The position numbers and the translations under genes are program-made. Under the pieces are notes generated by a model. It was not told the DNA's origin and searched no databases. It was given only the letters and a program-made list of their open reading frames with translations. A DNA stretch of 64,000 bases from CAVRIA01 sp963721115 (lineage in GTDB: Bacteria > Desulfobacterota > Binatia > HRBIN30 > CADEER01): assembly GCA_963721115.1 (NCBI GenBank), contig CAVRIA010000019.1, positions 32,232 to 96,231 on the forward strand, given 5' to 3'. Below are positions 36,978 through 46,161 of the stretch, piece by piece; the stretch's first letter is position 1; every line of letters begins with the position of its first letter.

Positions 36978-38546
36978 TCAGCGTGAGGCCGGGGTGTCCT
37001 CGTAGGCGTGAACGACTCGCGGCCGGTCGACCTTGCCGCTTCCCGTCCGGGGGAATTCTCCCTGCCACTGATGCACCTTGCGCGGCACCATGTAGCTCGG
37101 CATCTGGCGCACGCAATGCCGTAGGAGGGCCGGGACGTCCACGGCCGTTCCGTTTGCGGTGGTCACGGCGATCTCGACCACCTGACCCGACACCTCGTCC
37201 GGAGTACCGAAGGCCACGACGTCGGAGACCAGGCCCGAGTGAAAGACGATGTCTTCCACTTCGGTCGGACTGATGCGGAAGCCGCTCGCCTTGATCATGG
37301 CGTCCCGGCGTCCGACGAACCAGTAGAGGCCGTCTTCGTCGATCCGCACGATGTCGCCGCTGTAGACGACCTTCTCGTCGCCGATGAGATGCGCGAGCTG
37401 GGGGCAGGGTTTGATCTTTTCCGCCGTGGCCTCCGGCTTGCCCCAATAGCCGAGGCTGACGAGGCTGCCGCGGTGCACGAGCTCTCCCTGCTGCCCGGGC
37501 CCACAGACCCCGATCGCGGGATCGATGACGTAGGTCTCCGCGTTCGGGATGGCCTTGCCGATCGACCCCTTCTTCGCGTGGAACAGCTCCGGCCGAAGGT
37601 ACGTGGACCGAAACGCCTCGCTGAGCCCGTACATGAGAACGATCTTGGACTGCGCGAAGACGCGCGGCATCAGCTCCAGGATGCTGTCGGGAAGCTTGCC
37701 GCCCGAGTTCGTCACGTAGCGCAAGTCCGGCAGCGCCGTGGGGTGCTCGGCGAGGAAGCGGACGATCGGAACCCACGCCGGCGGCACCGCGGCGAGCCCC
37801 GTGATGCGTTGCTCCGCCAACGTCTTCACCACCTCCGCCGGCATCATCACGGGGTGCAGCACGATGCTGCCGCCCACCAAGCACATCGTCGTCAATTGAT
37901 TCAGCCCGTAGTCGAAGCTGAACGGCAGCAACGAGAGCAGGCGATCTTCCGCAACGTTCTCGAGGTACCTGGCGACGCTGCGCGCGCCTTGCACCAGGTT
38001 CAAGTTGCTGAGCATGACCCCTTTGGGCTGCCCGGTGGAGCCCGACGTGTAGAGGATCGCGGCCAGGTCGGCATCGATTCCGACCGGCGGAGGCACGGGG
38101 AAGTCTCTTGGCATCGCCTCCCACGCTATCATCCGGGGGTGGTCGGGGCACTTGCCGCGCACGACGACCTGCCGGAGCGTGTCGGGCAGCGGGGCTGCGG
38201 CCAACGTGCGCGCGGCGCGGTCGTCGGTGAACAGGACGCGCACCCCGCAGTCGCGCAGGACGTAGTCGAGCTGTCCGAGCGTCCATTGGTGGCTGATGTT
38301 GACGAAGACGGCGCCGAGACGCGCCGCGGCAAACATCGCCACGACCTCCTCGACACTCTTGAAGAGGTGCACGCCCACCCGATCGCCGCGCCACACCCCG
38401 GCCGCCGAGAGCCAAGCCGCCGTCGAATCGACCTCCGCCGAGACCGCGGCGTAGGTGAGCTGCCGGTCGCGGTCGACCACCAGCGGGTGCTCCCCACGGC
38501 GGTCTAGATTCTTCGTCAACAAGTCGTGGAAGGTGAGCGTGAACAT
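36978..38546 (-). CDS. AMP-dependent acyl-CoA ligase, exosortase-A-associated type
   Basis: Adenylate-forming ligase of 522 residues. Signature motifs: ILYTSGSTGQPKGVML (P-loop), MYGLSEAFRSTYL, VYSGDIVRIDEDG, GRRDAMIKASGFRISPTEVE and the catalytic Lys in RTGSGKVDR. Overall sequence fits the ligase that accompanies exosortase-A loci. Its neighbours, a PLP decarboxylase divergent from it and an acyl carrier protein 5 kb away, are the other standard members of that set. It would activate an acid and load it on CoA or the carrier protein. No exosortase or PEP-CTERM protein is in the window. Confidence 0.88.
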   Translation of the reverse strand: MFTLTFHDLLTKNLDRRGEHPLVVDRDRQLTYAAVSAEVDSTAAWLSAAGVWRGDRVGVHLFKSVEEVVAMFAAARLGAVFVNISHQWTLGQLDYVLRDCGVRVLFTDDRAARTLAAAPLPDTLRQVVVRGKCPDHPRMIAWEAMPRDFPVPPPVGIDADLAAILYTSGSTGQPKGVMLSNLNLVQGARSVARYLENVAEDRLLSLLPFSFDYGLNQLTTMCLVGGSIVLHPVMMPAEVVKTLAEQRITGLAAVPPAWVPIVRFLAEHPTALPDLRYVTNSGGKLPDSILELMPRVFAQSKIVLMYGLSEAFRSTYLRPELFHAKKGSIGKAIPNAETYVIDPAIGVCGPGQQGELVHRGSLVSLGYWGKPEATAEKIKPCPQLAHLIGDEKVVYSGDIVRIDEDGLYWFVGRRDAMIKASGFRISPTEVEDIVFHSGLVSDVVAFGTPDEVSGQVVEIAVTTANGTAVDVPALLRHCVRQMPSYMVPRKVHQWQGEFPRTGSGKVDRPRVVHAYEDTPASR

Positions 38547-38629
38547 GCGTGCGCTCGAGAATCTTAGTATTATGGATGGCTTGCTCGATCAAGGCGCGTT
38601 TCACCCGTCGCTTGCACTGCGCCGGTGAA
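38547..38629. promoter_or_regulatory. Divergent promoter region of ligase and decarboxylase
   Basis: The two starts are less than 130 bases apart. On the minus strand TTGATC is followed by TAATAC (14-base gap) or TACTAA (17-base gap), a likely promoter for the ligase and similar to the elements at 36527 and 44175. Confidence 0.4.
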
Positions 38630-39928
38630 ATGTGCACGTTTCTCCTTCGAGGCGCGAGCAGTGACGAGGGCACGTTGAAGGACATTCTGAGTCAGGTCGC
38701 CCGCGATCATGGCACCCCCTGCTACGTCTACCTCATGGACCAGGTGCGAGAGCGTGTGGCGCTGGTCCGCGCCGCCTTCGGCAACCGCTTCCACGTCAGC
38801 TACGCCGTCAAGGCCAATCCCAACCCGGGCCTGCTGCGCAGACTGCGCGGCGTGGTGGACGGGCTCGACGTTTCTTCCGCGGGAGAGGTCTCCCGCGCCA
38901 TTGCCGCGGGCTGGGAGCCCGCCGAGCTCGGCTTCACCGGTCCGGGAAAGACGCGCGACGAGCTGCAAGCCGCGGTGGACCATGGTCTGGGACAGGTGAT
39001 CGTCGAATCCCTGGACGAAGCGGAGCTGTTGGCGGGCATCGCCGAACGGGCGCAGCGGCGGCAACGCGTGCTCGTCCGTGTCACCCCGACCAAGGTGCCG
39101 CGCGGCTTCGGGTTGAACATGAGCGGCAAGCCGACTCAGTTCGGGATCGACGAAGAGGATCTCGACGTCGCCCTGCGGCAGATCACGAGGCTCCCCCACC
39201 TCGAGGTCGGCGGCCTGCACATCTATTCGGGAACTCAGTGCCTGAACGCTGCGGCGATCGCCGAGAACCTGCAGATCTTCATCGAGATCTTCCGGCGCGT
39301 TTGCCACGCCCACGACCTCACGCCGCAGCTTCTGGTCTTCGGATCGGGGATCGGCATTCCGTACTACGAGGGCGATGCGCCGGTCGACCTCGCGGCGGTG
39401 ACGGATGCCGTCAATCCGAGCCTGGACGCCCTCAAGGCCGAGCCGCGCTTCGCCGCGACCGTGCTGGCGCTCGAAACCGGGCGCTACCTCGTCGGCGAAG
39501 CCGGCTATTATCTGACGAGTGTGATCCGGACGAAACGCTCCCGTGGAACCGACATCGCCATCTGCGACGGCGGCATGAACCATCACCTGGCCGCGACCGG
39601 TCATTTCGGCAGCATCGTGCGGCGCAACTACCGCATGTTCAAGGTCACCGGAGACGACCACGGTGCCGGCGAGCGGGCGTACGACCTCGTCGGCCCCCTG
39701 TGCACGACCATCGACACACTGGCGCGCCAGGTCGCGGTCGGCCGGCTCGAGGCGGGGGACGTGATCGCGGTCCGCGGCAGCGGCGCCTACGGCCTGACGG
39801 CCAGCCCGGTGTACTTCATCTCCCATGGGCCGCCCCGCGAGATCCTCGTGGAGACCGTGGGCGGGCGAGTCTCGACGGAAGACGTGAGCCTGCTGAGGCC
39901 CACGGAGACCTCCGAGGCGAAAGGCTAG
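38630..39928 (+). CDS. PLP-dependent decarboxylase, exosortase-A-associated type
   Basis: Fold III (alanine racemase-like) decarboxylase of about 432 residues. The PLP Lys is in SYAVKANPNP; phosphate-binding and substrate motifs are GLHIYSGTQ, VFGSGIGIPY and ALETGRYLVGEAG. The catalytic Cys is in DLVGPLCTTIDTLA and CDGGMNHH is typical of this branch. ATG 38630 is one possible start; TTG 38675 with GAGGG upstream is equally plausible and gives 417 residues. It is related to diaminopimelate and ornithine decarboxylases. It probably makes an amine that is attached to the ligase product or a polymer. Confidence 0.88.
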   Translation: MCTFLLRGASSDEGTLKDILSQVARDHGTPCYVYLMDQVRERVALVRAAFGNRFHVSYAVKANPNPGLLRRLRGVVDGLDVSSAGEVSRAIAAGWEPAELGFTGPGKTRDELQAAVDHGLGQVIVESLDEAELLAGIAERAQRRQRVLVRVTPTKVPRGFGLNMSGKPTQFGIDEEDLDVALRQITRLPHLEVGGLHIYSGTQCLNAAAIAENLQIFIEIFRRVCHAHDLTPQLLVFGSGIGIPYYEGDAPVDLAAVTDAVNPSLDALKAEPRFAATVLALETGRYLVGEAGYYLTSVIRTKRSRGTDIAICDGGMNHHLAATGHFGSIVRRNYRMFKVTGDDHGAGERAYDLVGPLCTTIDTLARQVAVGRLEAGDVIAVRGSGAYGLTASPVYFISHGPPREILVETVGGRVSTEDVSLLRPTETSEAKG

Positions 39929-40063
39929 GGTTTTCCGCCCCGAACCGCGGCCCGGCTCGTCCGCCAGAAGGGCAAAGCAGGACTAGATAAACGCCCGGAA
40001 TCTGCGGTATCGTTCTCGTTCGGGGGCGGGGGTCTCTCGCCCAGCAAGCAACCGGGAGGCTGA

Positions 40064-41734
40064 ATGGGATACGAGAACAACGGGGCGGGCTTTGAAGAGA
40101 TCGCCCACCTGACGACGAGTGTGGACCCTTTTGCCGGCAGACTGCCCTACGCCTCGCCCCAGGAAGCGGATCTGCGCATCAAAGCGGTTGCGATTCACAC
40201 CATCGATCGCTTCGCCGGCCTCCCGCTCTGGCAGTTCTCCATGTCCTTTGCGTTGATCAAGACCTACCTGGCGAAGTTTCCGTTCCACACCAGGGCGAGC
40301 TTCGAACTCACCGACTTCTACCAGACCAGCGACGACGCGCACATCGTGGAGGCGGCGACGAAGGACAACCCTCATCTCGTCCTCTTCTCCGCGTACGTGT
40401 GGAACTTTTTGAAGTATCGAGGCCTGGCGCCGAAGATCAAGGAGGCGCTCCCCGACTCGCTCATCGTCCTGGGCGGTCCGGAGGTCGCCGAGGACACCAG
40501 GCAGATTCTCGGCGAGAACCCGGCGTTCGACATCATCGTTCGAGGCGAGGGGGAGCACGTGTTCTCCGAGCTCGTTCGAGTCCTCTTGGAGAGCGGCGAT
40601 TACGGAGACGTGAAGGGCATCACCTACCGCAAGGGAGACGAGCTCCTTCGCACCCCCGATCAGGATGCCCGCATCCTGGACGGCCTCAACATGATCCCTT
40701 CAATGTACATGAACGACGTGTTCGACTGGTCCAAACTGAAGGGATCGTACGGTGCGATCGAAACCCAGCGAGGCTGCAACTTTTCATGCGGTTTCTGCCG
40801 CTACCGGAAGATCGGCGGTGGTGCTCGTTTCTTCGACGTCGAGCGCGTGCTTCGCGAGATCGACATCCTCGCCGACATCGGCGTCGATTACCTCTACTTG
40901 ATGGATCCCACCTTCAACAACGACCTTCCGCGCGCCAAGAAGATTCTCCGACACATCATCGATCGAGACATGGGAGCCACGCTGTTCAGCGAGATGGTGC
41001 CCGAGTTCATGGACGAGGAGTTGATCGAGCTTTCCATTCTCGCCGGGACGAAGAACCTCGAGGTCGGGATCCAGAGCATCAACAAGACGGCCCTGAAAGT
41101 GATGCAACGGCCGCGCAGCGAGAAGAAGCTGCCGTTGCAGATTACCCGGGCCGCGGGCAGCCAGATCGACGGAAAGCGACTCAACGTCATCCCCCAGGTC
41201 ATCTACGGGCTGCCGGGGGAAGGCCTCGAGGACTACCTCCGCTCGTTCGACTTCGTCTACGACCTGGACGTCGAAGAAATCGCCATGTATCACCTGCTCG
41301 TCCTGCGCGACACTCAGTTCTATCGCGACAAGGAAACCCACGGGTTCATTTACGAATCCGATCCCCCCCATCGTCTGCTCGCGAGCAAGACGTTTTCGCG
41401 AGAGGACATGATCCTGGCGGCAAAGATCTCGTGCCTCGCCATGGCGACGCAATACACTCTGCGGGACGTGATCAAGGAGCACTGCCGTACGAGACGGATC
41501 AGGCCTTCCAGCTTCTTCTTGGACCACGCGCGCGTGGGCGAGATGCCGGACGAGCTGGCGCAGGCGTTTCCGATCTACAAACCGGAGCACGCCACGTTGC
41601 TGCTCAAGGGTGCTGAAGCGATCTGCAACGTGATGAAGGACGGGGAGCTCCGTGCTCGGGCGGAGGAAGGCGCGAAGAACGCGAAATACCTGTACCGGAG
41701 CCGGGCTCTGATGCTGAGCGTGCAGCCCGGCTGA
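40064..41734 (+). CDS. B12-binding-type radical SAM protein
   Basis: Radical SAM enzyme of 556 residues. The N-terminal Rossmann-like cobalamin-binding-type domain (about residues 35-190) includes LVLFSAYVWNFLKYRG and SLIVLGGPEVAED but lacks a clear DxHxxG. The radical SAM core has the cluster motif RGCNFSCGFCRY (CxxxCxxC), GGGARFFDVERVLREI and LEVGIQSINKTALKVM. The remaining 150 residues are an elaborated C-terminal region (CLAMATQYTLRDVIKEHC). The start at ATG 40064 has GGGAGG upstream. It follows the decarboxylase in the same direction, 135 bases on, so it likely acts in the same pathway as a methyltransferase or rearrangement enzyme. Confidence 0.88.
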   Translation: MGYENNGAGFEEIAHLTTSVDPFAGRLPYASPQEADLRIKAVAIHTIDRFAGLPLWQFSMSFALIKTYLAKFPFHTRASFELTDFYQTSDDAHIVEAATKDNPHLVLFSAYVWNFLKYRGLAPKIKEALPDSLIVLGGPEVAEDTRQILGENPAFDIIVRGEGEHVFSELVRVLLESGDYGDVKGITYRKGDELLRTPDQDARILDGLNMIPSMYMNDVFDWSKLKGSYGAIETQRGCNFSCGFCRYRKIGGGARFFDVERVLREIDILADIGVDYLYLMDPTFNNDLPRAKKILRHIIDRDMGATLFSEMVPEFMDEELIELSILAGTKNLEVGIQSINKTALKVMQRPRSEKKLPLQITRAAGSQIDGKRLNVIPQVIYGLPGEGLEDYLRSFDFVYDLDVEEIAMYHLLVLRDTQFYRDKETHGFIYESDPPHRLLASKTFSREDMILAAKISCLAMATQYTLRDVIKEHCRTRRIRPSSFFLDHARVGEMPDELAQAFPIYKPEHATLLLKGAEAICNVMKDGELRARAEEGAKNAKYLYRSRALMLSVQPG

Positions 41735-41759
41735 AGCCGCCGTCCGCGAGCGGACCTCT

Positions 41760-42404
41760 TCAGCGAGGGGCCGTCGTGATGCCGCTTCGGCGGTCGTCTT
41801 CCACCGGTTGGACGGTCGTCGTCGTGCGTCCGAAGCGCCGGCGAACGGTGATCCGCGCGACCATCTTCGAGCCGAGCAACCGCGTCATGAGAATCGAGCG
41901 CGTGTTCTTGGCGGCGATGATGCCGACGATGGTCCGCACTCCGGAGCTGGCCAGAGCGTCGGTTGCCGTTCTGCCGAGGACCCAGGCAGCTCCTTTGTCA
42001 CCGGGTGCAACGAACAGATTGACGGCAAAGCGCGCGGGTGTTGCGAGGTGCGGTTCGACCACGCGATACCACGGCTGCTCCTCATTCACCGAATCCACGT
42101 ACCAAGCAGCCCCCACGATCTCGCCTTCGCGGGTCGCGACCATCCCCTCCGCCAGACGGTAGGGGGTGGCGGGCTCGTGCCACAGCACGCGCGGGTTCTG
42201 CAGATCGCTCGCCTGCATCTGGCGCACGACGATCCCGTTCAGTTGCACCGGGAGGCGTACCGGCACGGTCGGGGGCTCGAGAGGGCGCACGAAGATGCAT
42301 CCGACCCGTTCCCCGAAGAGCCTCGCCCAAACTCTCTCCAGGGTGCCGCGCACCCCTTCCAGACGAAGACTCAAGAAGAAGGATCGAGCTGTGCCGCGCG
42401 CCAT
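41760..42404 (-). CDS. GNAT-like acyltransferase (putative)
   Basis: Protein of 214 residues. The central part reads like a GCN5-type acyltransferase fold: LAEGMVATREGEIVGAAWYV (beta 2-3), ARFAVNLFVAPGDKGAAWVLG (acyl-CoA binding strand and loop) and VGIIAAKNTRSILMTRLLG (helix 4 with Asn). The N-terminal 60 residues are basic. Family assignment is by pattern and moderate. It forms a minus-strand group with the sulfotransferase and ACP genes, so it could transfer an acyl group from that carrier. Confidence 0.6.
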   Translation of the reverse strand: MARGTARSFFLSLRLEGVRGTLERVWARLFGERVGCIFVRPLEPPTVPVRLPVQLNGIVVRQMQASDLQNPRVLWHEPATPYRLAEGMVATREGEIVGAAWYVDSVNEEQPWYRVVEPHLATPARFAVNLFVAPGDKGAAWVLGRTATDALASSGVRTIVGIIAAKNTRSILMTRLLGSKMVARITVRRRFGRTTTTVQPVEDDRRSGITTAPR

Positions 42405-42445
42405 TCACCGCCCGTTCCACTGGACGACGACGAGAAGGAAGACCC

Positions 42446-43390
42446 TCAGCAATCCCGCCCCGGGGTATCGTTCCTCTTTGCCTTCAGCCCGTGCAGGAGG
42501 AGGCCCACCTCGTAGCGCCGACGCGCCTCGTCGCTGCTGAGCTCCTCGTCGACCGTGACCGGCTGGTAGCCGCATGCCTGCAATGTCGGATTGCAGATGG
42601 CCGCCAGACGACCGACGGTGTCGCGCGGCAGCTTCTTCCACCGGTCGACGCTCGCCTCGTCGACGGTGCTGCGGGCGTACGTCTTCCAGTCACCCAAGCC
42701 GACGCCGTCGCGACGCGCCAGCGCGAGCTCCGAGAGCTCGGGACGCCACTCTTCGCCGACGAAGGACATGATTCGTCCCATGGTCCGGTCCGTGTGCGCG
42801 GCCAGATCCTCGTAAGTGACCAGCAAGGCGTTCTGTGGATGGCGCTGTGTGAAGGCCTGCAGCGCCTTGGCGAGGTCCAGCCATGCATGCGCGAACGCTT
42901 CGAGGATCCTCGGGTAACGGATAATGTAGGCGTGCAGCTCGTGCAGGTAGCCGCCGATCTTGTCGCTCAGATCCTGCATGCTGCAGGCGACGTCGAGACC
43001 GTGGCGTTGGATACACACGAACAATGCGTGATCGCCGCACAGCGTCTCGATCTCGTCGATGTAGAAGGTATCCAGTGCCGCCTTCGAGGCCCAACGCGGC
43101 TTGCCCTGCTTGGCCGCGTACTCGCGGTGGAAGGAGAAGGCGAACTCGCGCAGGCGGGCGAGAACCTCGTCGCGCGAGAAGCCCGCGTAGCCGAGGCCGT
43201 CGACGACACCGACCGCCACTCCCGCCGCGATTCGCTCGCTGCGCAAAAACCGGCCGCAAGCGCTGAAGACGTTCGTCTCGCCGGGGCAAGCGATGTTCGG
43301 ATGCGCGTCGATCAACCGCCGCAGCAACGTCGTCCCGGAGCGCGGAGCTCCCAGGACGATGATCCCTTCCCTTCGGACGTTGCCCGGCAC
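42446..43390 (-). CDS. Sulfotransferase family protein
   Basis: Sulfotransferase (Sulfotransfer_3-like) of 314 residues. The 5'-phosphosulfate-binding loop is IIVLGAPRSGTTLLRRLI; the 3'-phosphate region includes FVCIQRHGLDVACSM; LVTYEDLAAHTDRTM and WKTYARSTVDE follow as in the family. The protein is complete. It lies 41 bases from the acyltransferase and 127 bases from the ACP gene, on the same strand. It probably sulfates a carbohydrate or lipid head group. Confidence 0.87.
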   Translation of the reverse strand: MPGNVRREGIIVLGAPRSGTTLLRRLIDAHPNIACPGETNVFSACGRFLRSERIAAGVAVGVVDGLGYAGFSRDEVLARLREFAFSFHREYAAKQGKPRWASKAALDTFYIDEIETLCGDHALFVCIQRHGLDVACSMQDLSDKIGGYLHELHAYIIRYPRILEAFAHAWLDLAKALQAFTQRHPQNALLVTYEDLAAHTDRTMGRIMSFVGEEWRPELSELALARRDGVGLGDWKTYARSTVDEASVDRWKKLPRDTVGRLAAICNPTLQACGYQPVTVDEELSSDEARRRYEVGLLLHGLKAKRNDTPGRDC

Positions 43391-43517
43391 GGACTAGTCC
43401 GATCCTCCGCAGCCGAAACCAGCTGCCCCCCGTCGGCGACGTCCGGCGGGGCGAAACGACCGCGGCAAAGAGGACCTCGGCTCTCGCGTCACCCGGGCGG
43501 GCCGGAGCGGATCACCG

Positions 43518-43763
43518 TCACTGGCCATGTCGGGAATCGACGAAACGCAGGATGCGGCCGATCGTATCCAAGTGATCGAGCGTGATGTCGTCGGCTTCGA
43601 AGGATACGCCTCCCTCGCCCTCGACGTAGACGATGAGGTCGACCATGCTCTTGGAATCGATCAGGCCGGACGAGAACAGTGGGGTGTCTTCTTCGAGATC
43701 GGATGCGTCGATACCGAGATTGTTCGTGACGAAATCGAACAGGACTTCCTTGCTGAGCACCAT
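43518..43763 (-). CDS. Acyl carrier protein
   Basis: Carrier protein of 81 residues, four-helix ACP fold. The 4'-phosphopantetheine Ser is in SSGLIDSKSMVDLI. The preceding residues FDFVTNNLGIDASDLEEDTPLF and the closing ITLDHLDTIGRILRFV are typical. ACPs of this size accompany the exosortase-A-associated ligase and decarboxylase. It would carry the activated acyl or amino group for the cluster. GAGAGG-like sequence stands before the ATG. Confidence 0.92.
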   Translation of the reverse strand: MVLSKEVLFDFVTNNLGIDASDLEEDTPLFSSGLIDSKSMVDLIVYVEGEGGVSFEADDITLDHLDTIGRILRFVDSRHGQ

Positions 43764-44174
43764 GCGTGACCTCTCACGTCTCCGATCTTTGGGATGTCTG
43801 CGTCAGTTGTCCATGGAGCGAACGATGAGGGAATCGCTGAAGGCGCGATGACGGCCGATGCACAAGCCAGCTCGGCACACGGTTCTCAACGGACTCATCG
43901 TCGGGGACTTGGGCGTGTTGCGCACGTGCGGTTCAGCCCGGGCCGGTCAGCTCTTGCGCTGCCGGTGCGAGGGAGTTCGTCGTAATCAAAGGGGGGATGA
44001 GACCAAGGGGGATGGAGCGCGACATCTCAACTTCGAATTTAGCCCATGCCGTCGCCATCGTCCAGCGTTTGTTGCTTCCGACCCCGACCCGGGGCGATCC
44101 GACGCTTTGAACGTCGTGTGCGACAGGCTCCGGCGCGCCCCTTCCCTCGTTCATCCTGCCTCCTACACAGCGTC

Positions 44175-44205
44175 GATAGTACGGGGCGAAAGCGACAATC
44201 AAGCC
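44175..44205 (-). promoter_or_regulatory. Promoter-like element CTTGATT-N15-TACTATC, copy C
   Basis: TTGATT (complement of 44197-44202) and TACTAT (complement of 44176-44181) are 15 bases apart, as in copies A and B. It reads toward the ACP gene about 410 bases away. In copy A this element is only ten bases from the 43-base repeat; here 200 bases with a gene fragment lie between them. Confidence 0.45.
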
Positions 44206-44249
44206 CGAAATACAGTCGGAAAGGGCGTGTCCGGGCCCGTCATTTGGTG

Positions 44250-44405
44250 CGCGCCCCGATCGAGCGGCGGCTGCAGAGCAACCCGCGCATCGCCGCCATC
44301 GACCGCGCCGTCGGCAACGAGGGCCGCAAGATCGTCTTCCTGCTCCGGCTCTCGCCGGCATTTCCCTTCAACCTTCTCAACTACGCCCTCGGGCTGACCA
44401 ACGTC
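44250..44405 (+). pseudogene. Fragment of a TVP38/TMEM64-family membrane protein
   Basis: About 52 residues (ERRLQSNPRIAAIDRAVG, GRKIVFLLRLSPAFPFN, LLNYALGLTNV) match the central segment of TVP38/TMEM64 (DedA-like) proteins. Both ends are missing: the reading stops being family-like exactly where the 43-base repeat begins at 44408. It is a remnant, not a working gene. Confidence 0.7.
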
Positions 44406-44407
44406 CG

Positions 44408-44450
44408 GCGGATAGGCCGTACAAGCTGGAGATTTGACGCAACGCTCCAC
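44408..44450. repeat. 43-base direct repeat, copy B
   Basis: Identical to 36569-36611, same orientation, 7.8 kb apart. It abuts the truncated TVP38 fragment. Confidence 0.85.
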
Positions 44451-44560
44451 TATTGTTGATCTGAACCAGGGGGCCGACTGCAGCGATTAGCCACGCTCCT
44501 GATCGCATCGGCGGAAGCGTCGCGTTCTCGCGTTGTCGGCTGAGAGGGGACGTGAGGTAT

Positions 44561-44655
44561 CGAGTATGACGAGTCGGCCGGAATCGTTCGACTCGTCATA
44601 CTCGCGGGCAGCTGCTCGGGCGTCGCCCGCACGTGGGGCCGGCGATGCCGGCCCC
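44561..44655. terminator. Cluster of three hairpins after the first DUF1254 gene
   Basis: A perfect 16-base stem (44561-44576 with 44589-44604, 12-base loop, arms starting CGAGTATGACGAG), a CGGGC-GTC-GCCCG stem (44617-44629) and a 9-base GGGGCCGGC-GAT-GCCGGCCCC stem (44635-44655). All lie within 125 bases downstream of the minus-strand stop at 44683. Termination is likely; the 16-base stem could also be an unrelated repeat. Confidence 0.55.
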
Positions 44656-44682
44656 GTTGGCGGCAATCCTCACAACCGCCGG

Positions 44683-46096
44683 TCACTTCACCTTGACGAT
44701 CGCCGGCGGCTGCCAGGTCCCTTTGCCCGGGGGCAGGATGGAGGGCGGCGTGGTCTTGGGCCAATAGAGGCGCATGGCGAGATAGATCAGGTCGTTTGGC
44801 GCCGGCAGCCAGTTGGATTCCTTGTCCTTACCGGGCGAGTCCTTCTGGATGTAGAGCGTCAGCGACCCATCGGCGTTCATCTTCATGTCGGGGAGCATCG
44901 GCGAGTTGATGAGGTAGCGGTCGAGCGGGTTTTTGATGAGCAGCTGGGTCTTGCCGTCATATATGGTCACCGACCAGAAGGCGTTGACGGGCGGCAGTTG
45001 CCCGGCGGCAAAAGTCAGGGTGTAGTTGTGCTTGCTGCCGTCGAGCGGTTCGCCATCCGCCAGCGCCTTGGTCATGGGATAGGTGGCTTCCGCGGCGTCG
45101 TTGCCGTAGATTCCGGCCTGCGCACCCGCCGCGCGCAGTAACCAGTTGCCGGCAAAGAAGGCGCGGTCGCCGAAGAACGAGCTGATCTTCCAGCCGTTGA
45201 TGATCTTCTGTCCGGTGGTGAGATACTGGGCGATCTTCGCTTCGCCCTCCTTCATGCCCTCTGCCAGCGCCACTTTGTTTTCGGCCGACAGGTCCTTGGC
45301 GGAGAATTTCTTTCCCGCTCCGATGCCGAGCCGGGCCAGTTTGGCGCGAATTTCCTTCTCCTCGGGTCCGGCGGGCGCGAATTGCAGGGCGAAGTCGAGG
45401 TAGCCGAAGAAGCCGGTCTTTAGCCGACTCCTTGTCGATCTTGGGGAAATCGATGGCAGGGGCAGCCGGCGGGGCGGGTTGCTTGAGGAAGGCCGACAGC
45501 GGCTGCGCCTTGTAGCCGTCCTGGACTTTGATCACGTTGGGCATGTCCGCCGGACCAAAGAGTTGCGTGCGGTATCCCGCCAGCGAGAATTCCGTGGTGG
45601 AATGAAACACCTTCTTGATGCCGGCCGGCGTTTCGCCTTTCCAGTTCGGGCCGACGACCATGTAGTCACCCGCATCGTTGCCGGTGGCGCGGCTGCCGAT
45701 GTAGCCGTAGTTGAAGGTGTTGCCGTCCTCGAGCTGCACGGCGTAGTAGCGCGATTTTTCCACCGCCGGGACCGAGAGCACCATCGGCTCGGCGCGCAGG
45801 TCCATCCACAGGAAGGAGTAGGGCGTGTCGCTGTTGGGGGTGACGATCGCCGTGTCCTTGTATGTGAAGACACGCGGCTCGTTCTTGATCTCGTTGAACG
45901 GTGCCTTGTACTGGCCGGAGCTCTTGTCGACCGCGTACTCGTACATGACCGCGTAGTTCATCACGATCGGCAGACCGTAAATGAACCCTTCCTCGGCAAT
46001 TGCTTTGGTTTCGGCGGGCGTGAGGTCCGCCGCGCGAGCGGAAGTGATAGCCAGCGCGCTCAGGAGCGCGGCGGCCAGTATGGAGGCTGTTTTCAT
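44683..46096 (-). CDS. DUF1254/DUF1214 secreted protein (one frameshift)
   Basis: Periplasmic protein of about 470 residues with signal peptide (MKTASILAAALLSALAITSARA). DUF1254: FIYGLPIVMNYAVMYEYAV, VTPNSDTPYSFLWMDLRAEP. DUF1214 at the C-terminus: PPVNAFWSVTIYDGKTQLL, NPLDRYLINSPML, WLPAPNDLIYLAMRLYWPK. One extra T (A on the coding strand) in the run at 45419-45421 breaks the frame; removing it gives DKESAKTGFFGYLDFALQFAP. GGGAG precedes the ATG at 46096. It is the second gene of a tandem pair with the next DUF1254 gene. The function of these domains is not established. Confidence 0.85.
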
Positions 46097-46161
46097 CGTT
46101 GGTCTCCCTTCCTTCGTTTGTGTCGCTGCGATGCTCGTGGTCGGGTTCTTTCCGCGGTTGT

